From positions 246,347 to 310,346 of the forward strand of contig NZ_BMXE01000006.1 in assembly GCF_014651595.1 (NCBI RefSeq): 64,000 bases of DNA, given 5' to 3'. The notes beneath the pieces were generated by a model. The model was not told the origin of the DNA, ran no database searches, and worked only from the letters and a program-made list of their open reading frames with translations. The position numbers were made by a program, and so were the translations under genes. Shown here one piece after another: positions 28,040-36,538 of this stretch. How positions within the stretch are numbered: the stretch's first letter is position 1; each line of letters begins with the position of its first letter. The DNA comes from Pseudovibrio japonicus. Its GTDB lineage: Bacteria; Pseudomonadota; Alphaproteobacteria; Rhizobiales; Stappiaceae.

Positions 28040-28060
28040 GCTTATTTAAGAGATCAAGCG

Positions 28061-29296
28061 ATGACCAAATTATCAATTATTACCACAAGCTACAATATTT
28101 CCAAATACATAGGAAGATGCTTGGATGATCTTCTCGCACAAGATCTTGATGATTATGAAATTATTGTCGTTGATGATGGTTCCTGCGACGGCTCCGCTGA
28201 CATTATTGCCGATTATGCGTCCAAACACGACTTGATACACGCTGTTATGCTACCGGAAAACAGCATTGGCGGCGTTGCAACCGCAGCCAATGCTGGGCTT
28301 GAACTGGCTAAAGGGGAGTACATTGGTTTTGCCGATGGAGATGACCTTTACGCGCCTGACATGTTTTCCAAGTTGCTGAATGCCGCGCAAGAGCATGGTA
28401 GCGATTTGGCCATATGTGATTACTTTCTGCTAAATGATAGCACGGGAGAAAAAACCGCTCCGGCAGATGAAGGGCGTTGGGCAGAACTTGGAGCGGCGGA
28501 GGTCGTTTCTCTTGATACTTTGGGAACTAAGAAAATACTTCGCTTTGTTGCTGTTCCTTGGCGAAAAATCTACCGACGTGAATTGTTGGAAAAGAACAAC
28601 ATTAGCTTTCCCGTTGGGGATTATTTCTACGAGGATAACCCGTTTCACTGGATGAGCGTGGTTTCTGCCGAAAGCATCGCTTTGGTTCCGGAAAAACTCT
28701 GCCAACATAGGGTATTTCGTGAGGGGCAAACCATGGCAACCACTGACCGCCGGTTATTTAAGATGTTCGAGCACCACAACACCATTTACAAGTGGCTGGA
28801 AGCGCATGGAAAGTTAGAAGTATTTGACACCTCGCTTCTGCGCTGGTTGGTCTCGCAAACTGAATGGATTTCGCGCAAATGTCCACCGGAATTGCGCGAC
28901 GAATTATTTGATACTGTTTCTCCAGAGATTAAAAAGTACTCACACAAGCAGATGCGAGAGATGGTCGACGAGAACAAAACAGGGCAGCACGGATCTTATC
29001 TTGCGATTTCACTACAGGACGGCAATCGTAAGCGCTTTCATTCTTTGGTTTCAGGGCATATTCGTTTTTCGCTTCTTCAAACTGCTTATTACCGTTACAG
29101 GCGGTTCGGCGCGAAGGATGTGGCAAAGGAAGCTCGCAAGTTGTTTTGGAAGAAGCTGAAATTCGGCCTACCCAGGATTGATAGCCCGAGCGCCATAAAA
29201 GACGCACAATTGGAGAGAGTTTTATCTGAGCTGGAAGATGTGAAGGTCGGAATCCGCATTTTGGAGCAGAAGTTGGATAATGACTCTCGTAAATAA
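28061..29296 (+). CDS. Family 2 glycosyltransferase
   Basis: This 411-residue GT-A glycosyltransferase starts MTKLSIITTSYNISKYIGRCLDDLL. The motif pair is IIVVDDGSCDGSADII and YIGFADGDDLYAPDMF. The conserved acidic catalytic region YFYEDNPFHWMSVV lies near residue 190. A C-terminal stretch (about 370-411) is helical and charged, possibly a short coiled coil (LERVLSELEDVKVGIRILEQK). It is in the glf operon, 21 bp after another family-2 enzyme and overlapping or abutting the pyruvyltransferase-like gene. Donor and acceptor are unknown. Confidence 0.9.
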   Translation: MTKLSIITTSYNISKYIGRCLDDLLAQDLDDYEIIVVDDGSCDGSADIIADYASKHDLIHAVMLPENSIGGVATAANAGLELAKGEYIGFADGDDLYAPDMFSKLLNAAQEHGSDLAICDYFLLNDSTGEKTAPADEGRWAELGAAEVVSLDTLGTKKILRFVAVPWRKIYRRELLEKNNISFPVGDYFYEDNPFHWMSVVSAESIALVPEKLCQHRVFREGQTMATTDRRLFKMFEHHNTIYKWLEAHGKLEVFDTSLLRWLVSQTEWISRKCPPELRDELFDTVSPEIKKYSHKQMREMVDENKTGQHGSYLAISLQDGNRKRFHSLVSGHIRFSLLQTAYYRYRRFGAKDVAKEARKLFWKKLKFGLPRIDSPSAIKDAQLERVLSELEDVKVGIRILEQKLDNDSRK

Positions 29297-29312
29297 CTTA
29301 TTTGGAACGCAA

Positions 29313-30416
29313 ATGAACTTTTTAAGAAAGTTTAAGAAAACTGAGCAAGTAAGCATACATCGCCCAAAGATCGGTATTACAGGATCGTTTGGAAGGGGTA
29401 ATTATGGTGACGAGCTTTTTGTTAATAATTACATGTATTGGTTCGGTGATTGGGCCGAACTTTTACTGTTAAGCGGTTTACCGAAACCCACCTACTTTAA
29501 ACCATTGGCAAAAAATCTAGTGGACTCCGTAGATGCGGTGGTGCTAGGCGGTGGGGATTTATTATGCCCGTATAAGCCAAAAGTTGACCGTGATTTTATT
29601 AATCCACTTTATCTCAGACGACCACTTCATGTGGCAGGGATCGGAGTCGAACTTAATCGCCCAGACCAGATTGAAGAAGTCGTTGGTAAGTGGAAACATT
29701 TCCTAAACCATAGGAATGTTCGATCTATTTCCACCAGAGATGCAGGATCTAAGGAATGGATGGAAAAGAACATCACACCGTCAGTAAACATTTCATCGCA
29801 TCCTGACCTCGTATGTGCGCTACCTTTGCCAAAGATCAGGGATAAGTCCAAAGCACCCATTCTAGGACTTATTACAAGGCACATTAAACATCGAAAAGAA
29901 TACATCGTAATGACTGAGGTTGCCAAGGTAATGGCAGCAAGAGGCTGGCGGATACGGCATATTGTTGGCGGTGTGGGTACCCATGGCCTTAAGGATTACG
30001 ATAACTCACGTTTTGTTGAAGTTCCAGGAAAGGAAACCTTTCGAAGCGAAAAGCTTGACGACATAAGCATTGCGATAGGCGAATGTTCGTTAGTATTGAG
30101 TATGAAGTTGCACACGACAATTGTAGCAACAATGTATGGCGTTCCGACTATTTGCATGAATCCTGTATTTAAAGCAAGACAGTTTATGCGCTTGGTAGAT
30201 AACGAACAGAGCGTGTTTGCCCACGACGATCGAGCAATATTCGATTTCATTGAAGCTGGGGTCAAGCCTGCGCCTTCGGATAGTGTCGCTAGGGTACGAA
30301 ACGATGCTGAGGCTTATATGCGGACATTAGGTGGTTCAATTTGGAACGAGTTTAGGAATTCACAGAGCAAGGAACTTCAGAAAAAAATTCCAGTCACCCC
30401 ACCCATACCTAAATAG
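29313..30416 (+). CDS. Polysaccharide pyruvyl transferase family protein
   Basis: Members of this family add pyruvate ketals to glycans, although many are untested. The protein of about 367 residues shows the family pattern: IGITGSFGRGNYGDELFVNNY at the N-terminus, AVVLGGGDLLCPYKP, VAGIGVELNRPDQ, then a second Rossmann domain with GLITRHIKHRKEY and SLVLSMKLHTTIVATMYGVPTICMNP. I prefer the ATG at 29313 over 29280, because the upstream version overlaps the preceding gene by 17 bp and its first residues are not conserved in character. It is the last gene of the glf operon. Confidence 0.85.
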   Translation: MNFLRKFKKTEQVSIHRPKIGITGSFGRGNYGDELFVNNYMYWFGDWAELLLLSGLPKPTYFKPLAKNLVDSVDAVVLGGGDLLCPYKPKVDRDFINPLYLRRPLHVAGIGVELNRPDQIEEVVGKWKHFLNHRNVRSISTRDAGSKEWMEKNITPSVNISSHPDLVCALPLPKIRDKSKAPILGLITRHIKHRKEYIVMTEVAKVMAARGWRIRHIVGGVGTHGLKDYDNSRFVEVPGKETFRSEKLDDISIAIGECSLVLSMKLHTTIVATMYGVPTICMNPVFKARQFMRLVDNEQSVFAHDDRAIFDFIEAGVKPAPSDSVARVRNDAEAYMRTLGGSIWNEFRNSQSKELQKKIPVTPPIPK

Positions 30417-31185
30417 TCGGTTCGCACTACACATTGCCTTCCTCCCAAGAAGCGGGACAAATTATTTCTGTAAGGTCAAAGATTGAAGGAGGAGGACACC
30501 TTTCTACGAAATATTCAACTCCCCAGGCGTGTTAGGGTATGGAGACCATCCTCCATACTTAACTGAGATCTCTGAAATCGAAGGGCAGAAAGTCTCAGGA
30601 GCGACTGATCCGAATTTGAATGGGCTCTACCGAAGAATGCCATGCGATCACTCAAGCACCTGACCAACATTAGCGGTCAGGCCGAAAAAAGTTCTTTTCT
30701 TATAAGCTATTTCCACAACAACTCTCGTATTGCGTAATTGCGTGACTGATAAAGAGGTATAGGCCTGCTCATACTTTTCTATTGGAAAATCGACTAGATG
30801 TTTGCCTCTCATTTAAGAATGCATAATAAGCACAACGATCGACTAACAAGAGTAATAACCGTTTAAAAATAGAAACTGACACAGATAATTTCTTATCTTG
30901 GGATCGAGAGTACGAAGATATAGTAAAATCAGCAAGGCTAAATCCAACATACTTTTCCATGAAAACCATGTAGATACCTCTCTGGAGAGGCTTTAAGAAG
31001 AACAGGTATTATTCCTAACAAGCTGCGGGACTGGTGCGCGATTACTGATCAGAGATTCAGAGCCTAAGTTTAGTTGACATGATAAGCGTAGGAGTCCATT
31101 AAAAAAATCAAAGCGGAGCTGCATCGCAGAAAGAGTTGTTAGAGCAGGGGCAGCTCGACTATGCACTTAAGAAGCACTCCATTGA
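30417..31185. other. Intergenic region without a clear gene
   Basis: This gap of about 770 bp has no gene I can support. Small hairpins occur at 30537-30558 (GTATGGAG/CTCCATAC) and 30659-30681 (CCTGACC/GGTCAGG). The nearest open frame (30769-30969, minus) encodes a Lys- and Leu-rich peptide without recognisable features. The region may be decayed sequence like its surroundings. Confidence 0.5.
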
Positions 31186-32103
31186 TTGAGGTTGTTATTT
31201 TTATCCTTGGGGACGTGTTTCTTGTTTAACTCAATAACCGTTGTGCGCGCAGATCGTGTCAAGCAAATGGGAGGTCTGACGGAGGCCTCTTCCGGGGCTT
31301 TGGTAGTGTCTACCTACCGAACGCCTGATACCTCAGGCGGTACTGCCTTCCCTCACCACTTCGTCGGGGGTAAATGGACGGGGATTTTTAGTTTCTTCCG
31401 AACTTACCCCGAGGTGCTCAACAAATATGAGTACTTCTGGTTTCCCGATGATGATATCCAAACTACGCCGGAAGATGCCGATCGGTTTCTTGAGATCGTG
31501 AAGCGAGAAGGGTTTCAGCTTGCGCAGCCAGCCTTAGAACCGGATAGCTACTATGCGCACCGCATTACGCTGGCTAATCCGCTGCTGAGCTTCCGTCGCA
31601 CGAATTTCGTGGAACTAATGATGCCAATATTGCATCGGGACTTGCTATTGAAGGTACTGCCACTGTTTGAAGGTCGCCACTTCGCTCAGGGGCTCGACTA
31701 TATGTGGCATCAACTTTCGAGAAATCCTGAGCGTGATGTCGCAATTATAGATGAAACGCCGATGGGGCACCGCCGTCCGCGCCAAGTGTGCTTGAAGGGC
31801 AATATGTCGAAAATGCAAGTGGACATGATGTCTGAGCGGGAAGCGACATTTAGAGAACTAAATATTTGTAGGCAAGCTCCGGTGGTAATTAGTGCGAAAA
31901 CCAAAGACGGCATAGAGCTTCAACGTAGTTCTCGTTTAACCGTTAAATTACTTATGGGGATGTGGTCGTGTCGGGCCAAGATTACCCGGCAACCATGGTC
32001 TGCAAACGACTATTTTCGAATGCTTGGCCAACAGGCTCTAGGAAGAACGAACACTACAACGTCAAGCTATGTTCAACCAACATCCGTTTGTCGAGCGCGT
32101 TAA
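31186..32103 (+). CDS. DUF707-like glycosyltransferase-type protein, 3' end altered
   Basis: The frame encodes a DUF707-type protein. YEYFWFPDDDIQTTPEDADRF (about residues 85-105) contains the DDD motif, followed by LAQPALEPDSYYAHRITLANP, FRRTNFVELMMPIL and FAQGLDYMWHQL. These are family hallmarks, and members are thought to be glycosyltransferases. It begins with TTG (31186) and the first 30 residues are hydrophobic and less typical, so the true start is uncertain. From about 32050 the frame runs into insertion-sequence debris, so the last 15 residues are not native. The gene may be non-functional. Confidence 0.6.
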   Translation: MRLLFLSLGTCFLFNSITVVRADRVKQMGGLTEASSGALVVSTYRTPDTSGGTAFPHHFVGGKWTGIFSFFRTYPEVLNKYEYFWFPDDDIQTTPEDADRFLEIVKREGFQLAQPALEPDSYYAHRITLANPLLSFRRTNFVELMMPILHRDLLLKVLPLFEGRHFAQGLDYMWHQLSRNPERDVAIIDETPMGHRRPRQVCLKGNMSKMQVDMMSEREATFRELNICRQAPVVISAKTKDGIELQRSSRLTVKLLMGMWSCRAKITRQPWSANDYFRMLGQQALGRTNTTTSSYVQPTSVCRAR

Positions 32104-32149
32104 CGGCCGCCGACGGGATGAATGTTTGAACGAGTACCTTTTCTGCAAA
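32066..32149 (+). pseudogene. IS3 family OrfB C-terminal fragment
   Basis: A plus-strand frame reads NQHPFVERVNGRRRDECLNEYLF, with the conserved FVExxNGRxRDECLNE signature of IS3-type OrfB. It is cut at 32150 by an IS6-type terminal repeat. Confidence 0.65.
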
Positions 32150-32254
32150 GGCTCTGTTGAATCTTTTTGCGTTAAGAAACACATAGCCTTCTCCGAAGCG
32201 CAATTCAGGCATAAATTCCAAGTTGGTGGTTTATAAAGGAAACCTCGGCTCCAC
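32150..32254 (-). mobile_element. IS6 family terminal fragment (copy 2)
   Basis: The sequence begins GGCTCTGTTGAATC, a typical IS6-like terminal repeat. It then matches the terminal part of copy 1 (13289-13390) through ATAGCCTTCT and AATTCAGGC. It is cut at 32255 by the IS3 copy. Confidence 0.65.
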
Positions 32255-32787
32255 GGTAATCCCCCATTTATGGAGGAGTTTAGCGGTAGAGTTGTGCCGC
32301 CCGTGTCAGTTTGTCGTCGGGTGTAAGACCTCCTATGGCCATGTTTAGCCATTCGTTGTTGTAAGTCCAGGGCCAAATTGTGGTTTGTATCTGTGCTTAT
32401 TCTATGGTTTTAAAGCAGTTCTGAACCAGCCATTCCTGCCTGACCGTTCTGTTGTAGCGTTCGACATAGGCATTCTGTGCCGGTTTTCCTGGCTGGATAT
32501 GAAGGGTCTTGATGCTTTGCTTGTGTGCCCACGACATCAATGCTTCACTGACATTCTCTGGGCCATTGTCAACGCGTATCGTCTTTGATTTAACTCGCCA
32601 TTCAATTAGATGCTTCAAAGCACGCACAACCCGCAGAGCGGTCAAAGAAAAATCAACTTTGATTGCCAAGCGCTACCAGTCGAAGTCATAGAGGATATTA
32701 GGTGTTCGGTACCGCCTACCGTCCTCCAGCTGATCAGCAATAAAATCCATTGGCCACACCTGATTGGGGCTCGAAGGAACGGTCGGG
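32255..32787 (-). mobile_element. IS3 family truncated copy (copy 2)
   Basis: The left end GGTAATCCCCCATTTATGG and following about 530 bp are nearly identical to copy 1 at 17062. They encode OrfB segments with LTALRVVRALKHLIEWR, RVDNGPENVSEALMSWAHK and VERYNRTVRQEWLVQNC, followed by the same in-frame stop after FKTIE. The 5' half of the element is missing, and the sequence changes at about 32788 into an IS6-type segment. Confidence 0.78.
32397..32669 (-). pseudogene. IS3 family OrfB integrase core fragment
   Basis: This 90-residue open frame inside the truncated copy keeps two of the DDE residues (VDNGPENVS and AQNAYVERYNRT). The first catalytic Asp segment lies outside the frame, so the fragment cannot be active. 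Confidence 0.75.
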
Positions 32788-32880
32788 GGAAAATCAATCG
32801 TATCGCCATGCTTGTCGATAGCGCGAAACAAATACGGCCCTGTTACCACTTTACTTGCCCTGTCTGCAACCAGCAGCGCT
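32788..32880 (-). pseudogene. IS6 transposase internal fragment
   Basis: The minus strand reads PYLFRAIDKHGDTIDF, the segment following the first catalytic Asp in IS6-type transposases. It adjoins the IS3 copy directly at the left side. It may be the counterpart of the IS6 end at 32150, with IS3 inserted between. Confidence 0.55.
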
Positions 32881-33300
32881 CAGCCAGATTATAAATACAG
32901 GCGGGGAGGACCCACCGGAACTAAGTGCACTAAGCTGTCTCAGTTAATGGCCGTAGAGGACCTCGCCAAGCAAGCCGTTATCTGGCGAAAGGGCGTTCGG
33001 CCTTCAATGTAGTTCTGTCAGACGCCTGTCAGGACCCACCGGATCTGACCGTCCGCAAGGATGATCACGCAGCCAGCAGGAAGGCTCTTCCTGCCTTCTT
33101 CCAGAGATTCCACCTCATGCCCCGCAGGCAGCTGCCTATGGCGTGATGATGAAGCACCGTAAAGCCAAAGCCTCAATGCCGGACAGACGGAGAGGAGTGA
33201 TCTGGAGTCGTACGGCCCAGAACCAAGCTTCACGCTCCCTGACGCATAAACTACAGACCACATGCCCTAATCCGGCATTTCTGCTCCGATGGAGTTCACT
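32881..33300. other. Unassigned DNA between insertion-sequence debris and SDR-like gene
   Basis: I see no gene. AGGACCCACCGGA occurs twice (32907-32919 and 33031-33043) in direct orientation, 124 bp apart. The region is probably mobile-element debris of an unidentified type. Confidence 0.4.
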
Positions 33301-34368
33301 CTAAGGAATAATCCGCTCGGCTCTTAGTCGATCAAACAGGTCGATGAAACTACGTTCACTGTCCTGAAACTCTTTGAAGCCAAGTCTGCGGCTTTTGGTC
33401 ATGGACATGAGCAACTCGAGTGGACGGCTGAGATCTAAATCCGAATGCCAGCCGGAAGCCAGTTTCTCCAGCGGGTTCCGTTGCAACCCATGCTTCTCTA
33501 TCAACTCGTCCCAAGTGCCAGAGCACCCTTTGAGGAAGTCTTCGAGTGAGAGTGATTGCACAGGCTGAGCAGGAACCTCAAGCTCGAAATATCGCGCGAT
33601 CGTGGCCCACATATTGCGCCACCGGATTACTTCGCCATTGACGATGTTAAAAGCTTCATTTCGTGCGTTTGGCTCCGTCGCAGCCCAATGCATTTGTTTT
33701 GCCAGGATCCGAGCGTCTGTAAATCCATAAAGACCATTGTAAGAAAACTCAGTTCCTGGAAACGCAAATGGCCGCCCGGTGGCTTTACATATGGAAGCGA
33801 ACGTCGCCAGTGTGACACCCATATTCATCAAGTTTCCGAGGGTATACCCCACAATGGTATCTGCACGATGGACTGACCAACCACAGCCATTTTCCGCACA
33901 ATGCTCAAAGAGAACGTCTTCCTGCTCGTAATAAAAATTAGGCTTGTCCAAGCGCGGAAGATCTTCGCGAAATGGAGTTTGAGCAGAAGCAGGATCGAAT
34001 TCCCCAAACGGGCCTACATAATGTTTTCCGCCCGTAACAAGAGCGACATGGCGCAGGCGAGAGCTCTTCCTGAACGGAGCAAGAGCCGCCCTCATCATCT
34101 CACCGTTAAGGCGAATGTTCTCCGCCTCATCTTTTCCCAGCGCCCATGCGCAATAGAAGATATGGGTGGGGTCAATCTCCGACAGTTCTTTGGCTGCTTT
34201 TGCGCGATCATGGAGGTCTACATTATGACATGTAATGTACGAGGCACCGCGGACAGGCTGTCGCGAAACTCCATGAATTTCCCAGTCATTAAGGCTATTC
34301 AAATGGGCCGCCAGATTACCACCAGCAATTCCCGTAACTCCAAAAATAAGCGCTCTTTTTGCGTACAT
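33301..34368 (-). CDS. PRISE-like NAD(P)-dependent SDR
   Basis: This extended SDR of 355 residues resembles progesterone 5-beta-reductase/iridoid synthase-like (PRISE) proteins, which reduce enones with NADPH. It has a Rossmann start ALIFGVTGIAGGNLAAHL, a conserved HVALVTGGKHYVGPF and PNFYYEQEDVLFEH with the catalytic Tyr context. NEAFNIVNGEVIRWRNMW is the family's C-terminal landmark. The gene borders the insertion-sequence debris on its downstream side. It is probably a metabolic reductase and not part of the polysaccharide pathway. Confidence 0.85.
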   Translation of the reverse strand: MYAKRALIFGVTGIAGGNLAAHLNSLNDWEIHGVSRQPVRGASYITCHNVDLHDRAKAAKELSEIDPTHIFYCAWALGKDEAENIRLNGEMMRAALAPFRKSSRLRHVALVTGGKHYVGPFGEFDPASAQTPFREDLPRLDKPNFYYEQEDVLFEHCAENGCGWSVHRADTIVGYTLGNLMNMGVTLATFASICKATGRPFAFPGTEFSYNGLYGFTDARILAKQMHWAATEPNARNEAFNIVNGEVIRWRNMWATIARYFELEVPAQPVQSLSLEDFLKGCSGTWDELIEKHGLQRNPLEKLASGWHSDLDLSRPLELLMSMTKSRRLGFKEFQDSERSFIDLFDRLRAERIIP

Positions 34369-34383
34369 GAAAGTACCTCCTAA

Positions 34384-34647
34384 AGGTTAGTCGGGAGGCA
34401 GCAATAGTTACATGGCAATATTATGTCTTCACGCGCGATATACATCATGTAGATATTCTTTTTTAACGCTTAGAAATATTGCAATAAAATAGATTATACT
34501 TTGACGTTCCAAATATTCATAAATAAAAATCACCTTCGCAGTGCAGCTTACCTCTGTTTGAAGGTGGTCGGGGGAGATTGCTGCTATACCGGCTTAAAGG
34601 TTTGCGCCCAGTCTTTACACCTGACAGGATCACGCGCCTCTGCTTTC
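34384..34647. other. AT-rich intergenic region
   Basis: I see no gene. A 60-residue open frame here has no recognisable features. The segment is AT-rich and carries the promoter side of the PRISE-like gene. Confidence 0.45.
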
Positions 34648-34675
34648 AAATCGGGAGGCATATACCTCCCGATTT
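34648..34675. terminator. Bidirectional hairpin terminator
   Basis: The stem AAATCGGGAGG/CCTCCCGATTT (11 bp, 6-nt loop) lies just downstream of the Glyoxalase_8-type gene on the minus strand and has short T runs on both sides. Confidence 0.75.
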
Positions 34676-34690
34676 ATTTCTAATAGTGCC

Positions 34691-35128
34691 TTAAAGGCCG
34701 GTAAGCACCAATTGCGGTTCACCATCGGAGGTCTTCTCACTGGTCGTGCCATCCGCATTCACAGTGCAAGTCACCCGTTGGCGGTAAGCAGAGAAGCTGT
34801 CAAAGCTCACCACATCGACCGGTTGATCAAAGTGCAGCGTCAGGCGCGTCCGGCAAGCGGCCACCGAGCTTTGCACGCCAAGTACCTCCGCATTAAACCG
34901 TTGACCAAGATATCTGCCAGAGACCCGGTCTCCGGGGCGCAAGTACAGCGCAGGTGGACGGTTGCCGACAGCCGCATAAAGGGTGTTCCAGTCGCGATAG
35001 CCTTGCTGTTGGGCAATCAGTTCCAGTGTCTGGGAGTGGGATATGGTTTCGCCGCGCTTTTCCAGCGCAACACGCAATTGCTTCGCCTGCGTTTTTAACG
35101 CGGAAAGGGAAGGAAGAGATCCGTTCAT
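34691..35128 (-). CDS. Glyoxalase_8-domain (glyoxalase superfamily) protein
   Basis: The 145-residue protein starts with the N-terminal signature of this group: LPSLSALKTQAKQLRVAL, ISHSQTLELIAQQQGYRDWNTLYAAVGN. The group has glyoxalase superfamily annotation but no confirmed activity known to me. The second half (residues 60-145) is a beta-rich domain with YLGQRFNAEVLGV and no clear metal-binding pattern. It stands alone and ends at a good terminator. The function is unknown. Confidence 0.72.
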   Translation of the reverse strand: MNGSLPSLSALKTQAKQLRVALEKRGETISHSQTLELIAQQQGYRDWNTLYAAVGNRPPALYLRPGDRVSGRYLGQRFNAEVLGVQSSVAACRTRLTLHFDQPVDVVSFDSFSAYRQRVTCTVNADGTTSEKTSDGEPQLVLTGL

Positions 35129-35318
35129 TTCATAGCCTCAAACTATGCGGGATCAACTTGATGGGGCTCGCATTGCCATCAACCCGCTTATTTGGGCTGA
35201 GGTCGTCTCTCTTGTTTCAGGCTTCACCATGAGCATTGCTCTGCGAGCGGCAGGGGCCTGATCCCGTGCCGCGCAAATTACAGAGGAAGGCCCTTGCTGT
35301 CAAATAATGATGGAAATT

Positions 35319-36470
35319 TTAGTAAAACTTGCCTCGCGCCGTCACCGGCCAAAGCGTTTCCACCACACCGTCACGCACGCCCACATACCAGTCGTGCAGG
35401 TTACAGGTCGGGTCACAATGGCCCGGCACCAACTTGACCCTTTCATTGATGCTCAGCGTGTTTTGCGCGTCTTTTAAAACCCCGTGTTCGTCCGAAAAAA
35501 CAAGAGCTTGCAGGTCGGGCCGCTCAAACACGGTGGGCAGACCGGAATCGGTGCTGTGCGCCTTCAAACCCGCATCACATACCGCCTGTCCATCAATATC
35601 GGTGGACATGATGGAGGTCAGCACAAACAGCGCATTATCAAAGGAAGGCAGCTGCTGGCCCTCCTTGTCCTTCACCTTCCTGTAATCGGCGTCCATGAAC
35701 AAATAGGAGCCACATTGCAACTCGTTGAAAACACCCGAGGCCGCCTCAAACGGGTAGGTTCCGGTGCCCGCACCGCCCACGATATCGCACGGGATCTGGT
35801 CTTCCGCCAACAGGTCCACCGCCTCTTTGGTGATGGTGATGGCCGTATCCATCAGCGCTTTGCGATCCGCGTAGTCATAGGCGTGTTGCGCCGCGCCCTG
35901 ATAGGACTGGATGCCCGCAAAACGCAGCTTTGGTGCTGCAATAACCGCAGTCGCCAGCTCCAGCACTGCCACACTATCGGCAACCCCGCAACGGCCACCG
36001 CCGCACTCCAGCTCCACCAGAACCTCAAGTTCTGTGCCATGACGCACGGCGGCACGGGAAAGATCACCGATATTCGCCAGATTATCCGTACAGACCAGAA
36101 CACGCGCACCCAGTTTGGGCAGCTGCGCCAAGCGGTCGATCTTGTAATGATCACACACTTCGTTGGAGACCAGAATGTCTTTGATGCCCGCCCGTGCCAA
36201 AGCCTCCGCCTCGCTCACCTTTTGGCAGCACACGCCGCAGGCGTTGCCTTGCTCCATCTGAAGCCTCGCGATGTCGGCAGACTTATGCATTTTGCAATGG
36301 GCGCGATGGCGCACACCATAACGGGCGATCTCATCGCGCATCTTCAGGAGATTATGCTCAAAAGCATCAAGGTCTACGATCAGCGCAGGCGTCTGCACCT
36401 CTTCCACACGCATCCCCGGCAGAGCAGGAATGTCGTAGCCAAGGGTGTACTGGGAAAAATCTGAGGTCAC
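35319..36470 (-). CDS. DSD1-family PLP-dependent aldolase (D-threonine / 3-hydroxy-D-aspartate aldolase type)
   Basis: This fold-III PLP enzyme has 383 residues. The PLP lysine is in HRAHCKMHKS (about residue 61). The cofactor groove is IVGGAGTGTYPF, and the metal-binding C-terminus is LVPGHCDPTCNLHDW with the conserved His and Cys. The family cleaves D-3-hydroxy amino acids to glycine and an aldehyde, and related BhcC cleaves beta-hydroxyaspartate to glycine and glyoxylate. It is the last gene of a six-gene operon with a tripartite transporter and a transketolase-like enzyme. A hairpin (36499-36531) precedes its start. Substrate specificity cannot be decided from sequence alone. Confidence 0.82.
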   Translation of the reverse strand: MTSDFSQYTLGYDIPALPGMRVEEVQTPALIVDLDAFEHNLLKMRDEIARYGVRHRAHCKMHKSADIARLQMEQGNACGVCCQKVSEAEALARAGIKDILVSNEVCDHYKIDRLAQLPKLGARVLVCTDNLANIGDLSRAAVRHGTELEVLVELECGGGRCGVADSVAVLELATAVIAAPKLRFAGIQSYQGAAQHAYDYADRKALMDTAITITKEAVDLLAEDQIPCDIVGGAGTGTYPFEAASGVFNELQCGSYLFMDADYRKVKDKEGQQLPSFDNALFVLTSIMSTDIDGQAVCDAGLKAHSTDSGLPTVFERPDLQALVFSDEHGVLKDAQNTLSINERVKLVPGHCDPTCNLHDWYVGVRDGVVETLWPVTARGKFY

Positions 36471-36498
36471 GGCAAAGTCCTTGAAACAGGCTCAAACG

Positions 36499-36531
36499 GG
36501 CAGAAGCACTGCAGCACACCGCGCTTCTGCC
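36499..36531 (-). other. Intercistronic hairpin in operon
   Basis: GGCAGAAGC pairs with GCTTCTGCC (9-bp stem, 15-nt loop) between the transketolase-like and aldolase genes. It has no T run, so it is more likely an mRNA stability element than a terminator. Confidence 0.5.
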
Positions 36532-36538
36532 TGCAAGC

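Noticed and set aside
35484..36464. Open frame of 326 residues on the plus strand
   Set aside because: It lies opposite the PLP aldolase, whose family motifs are clear; the frame shows no domain character.
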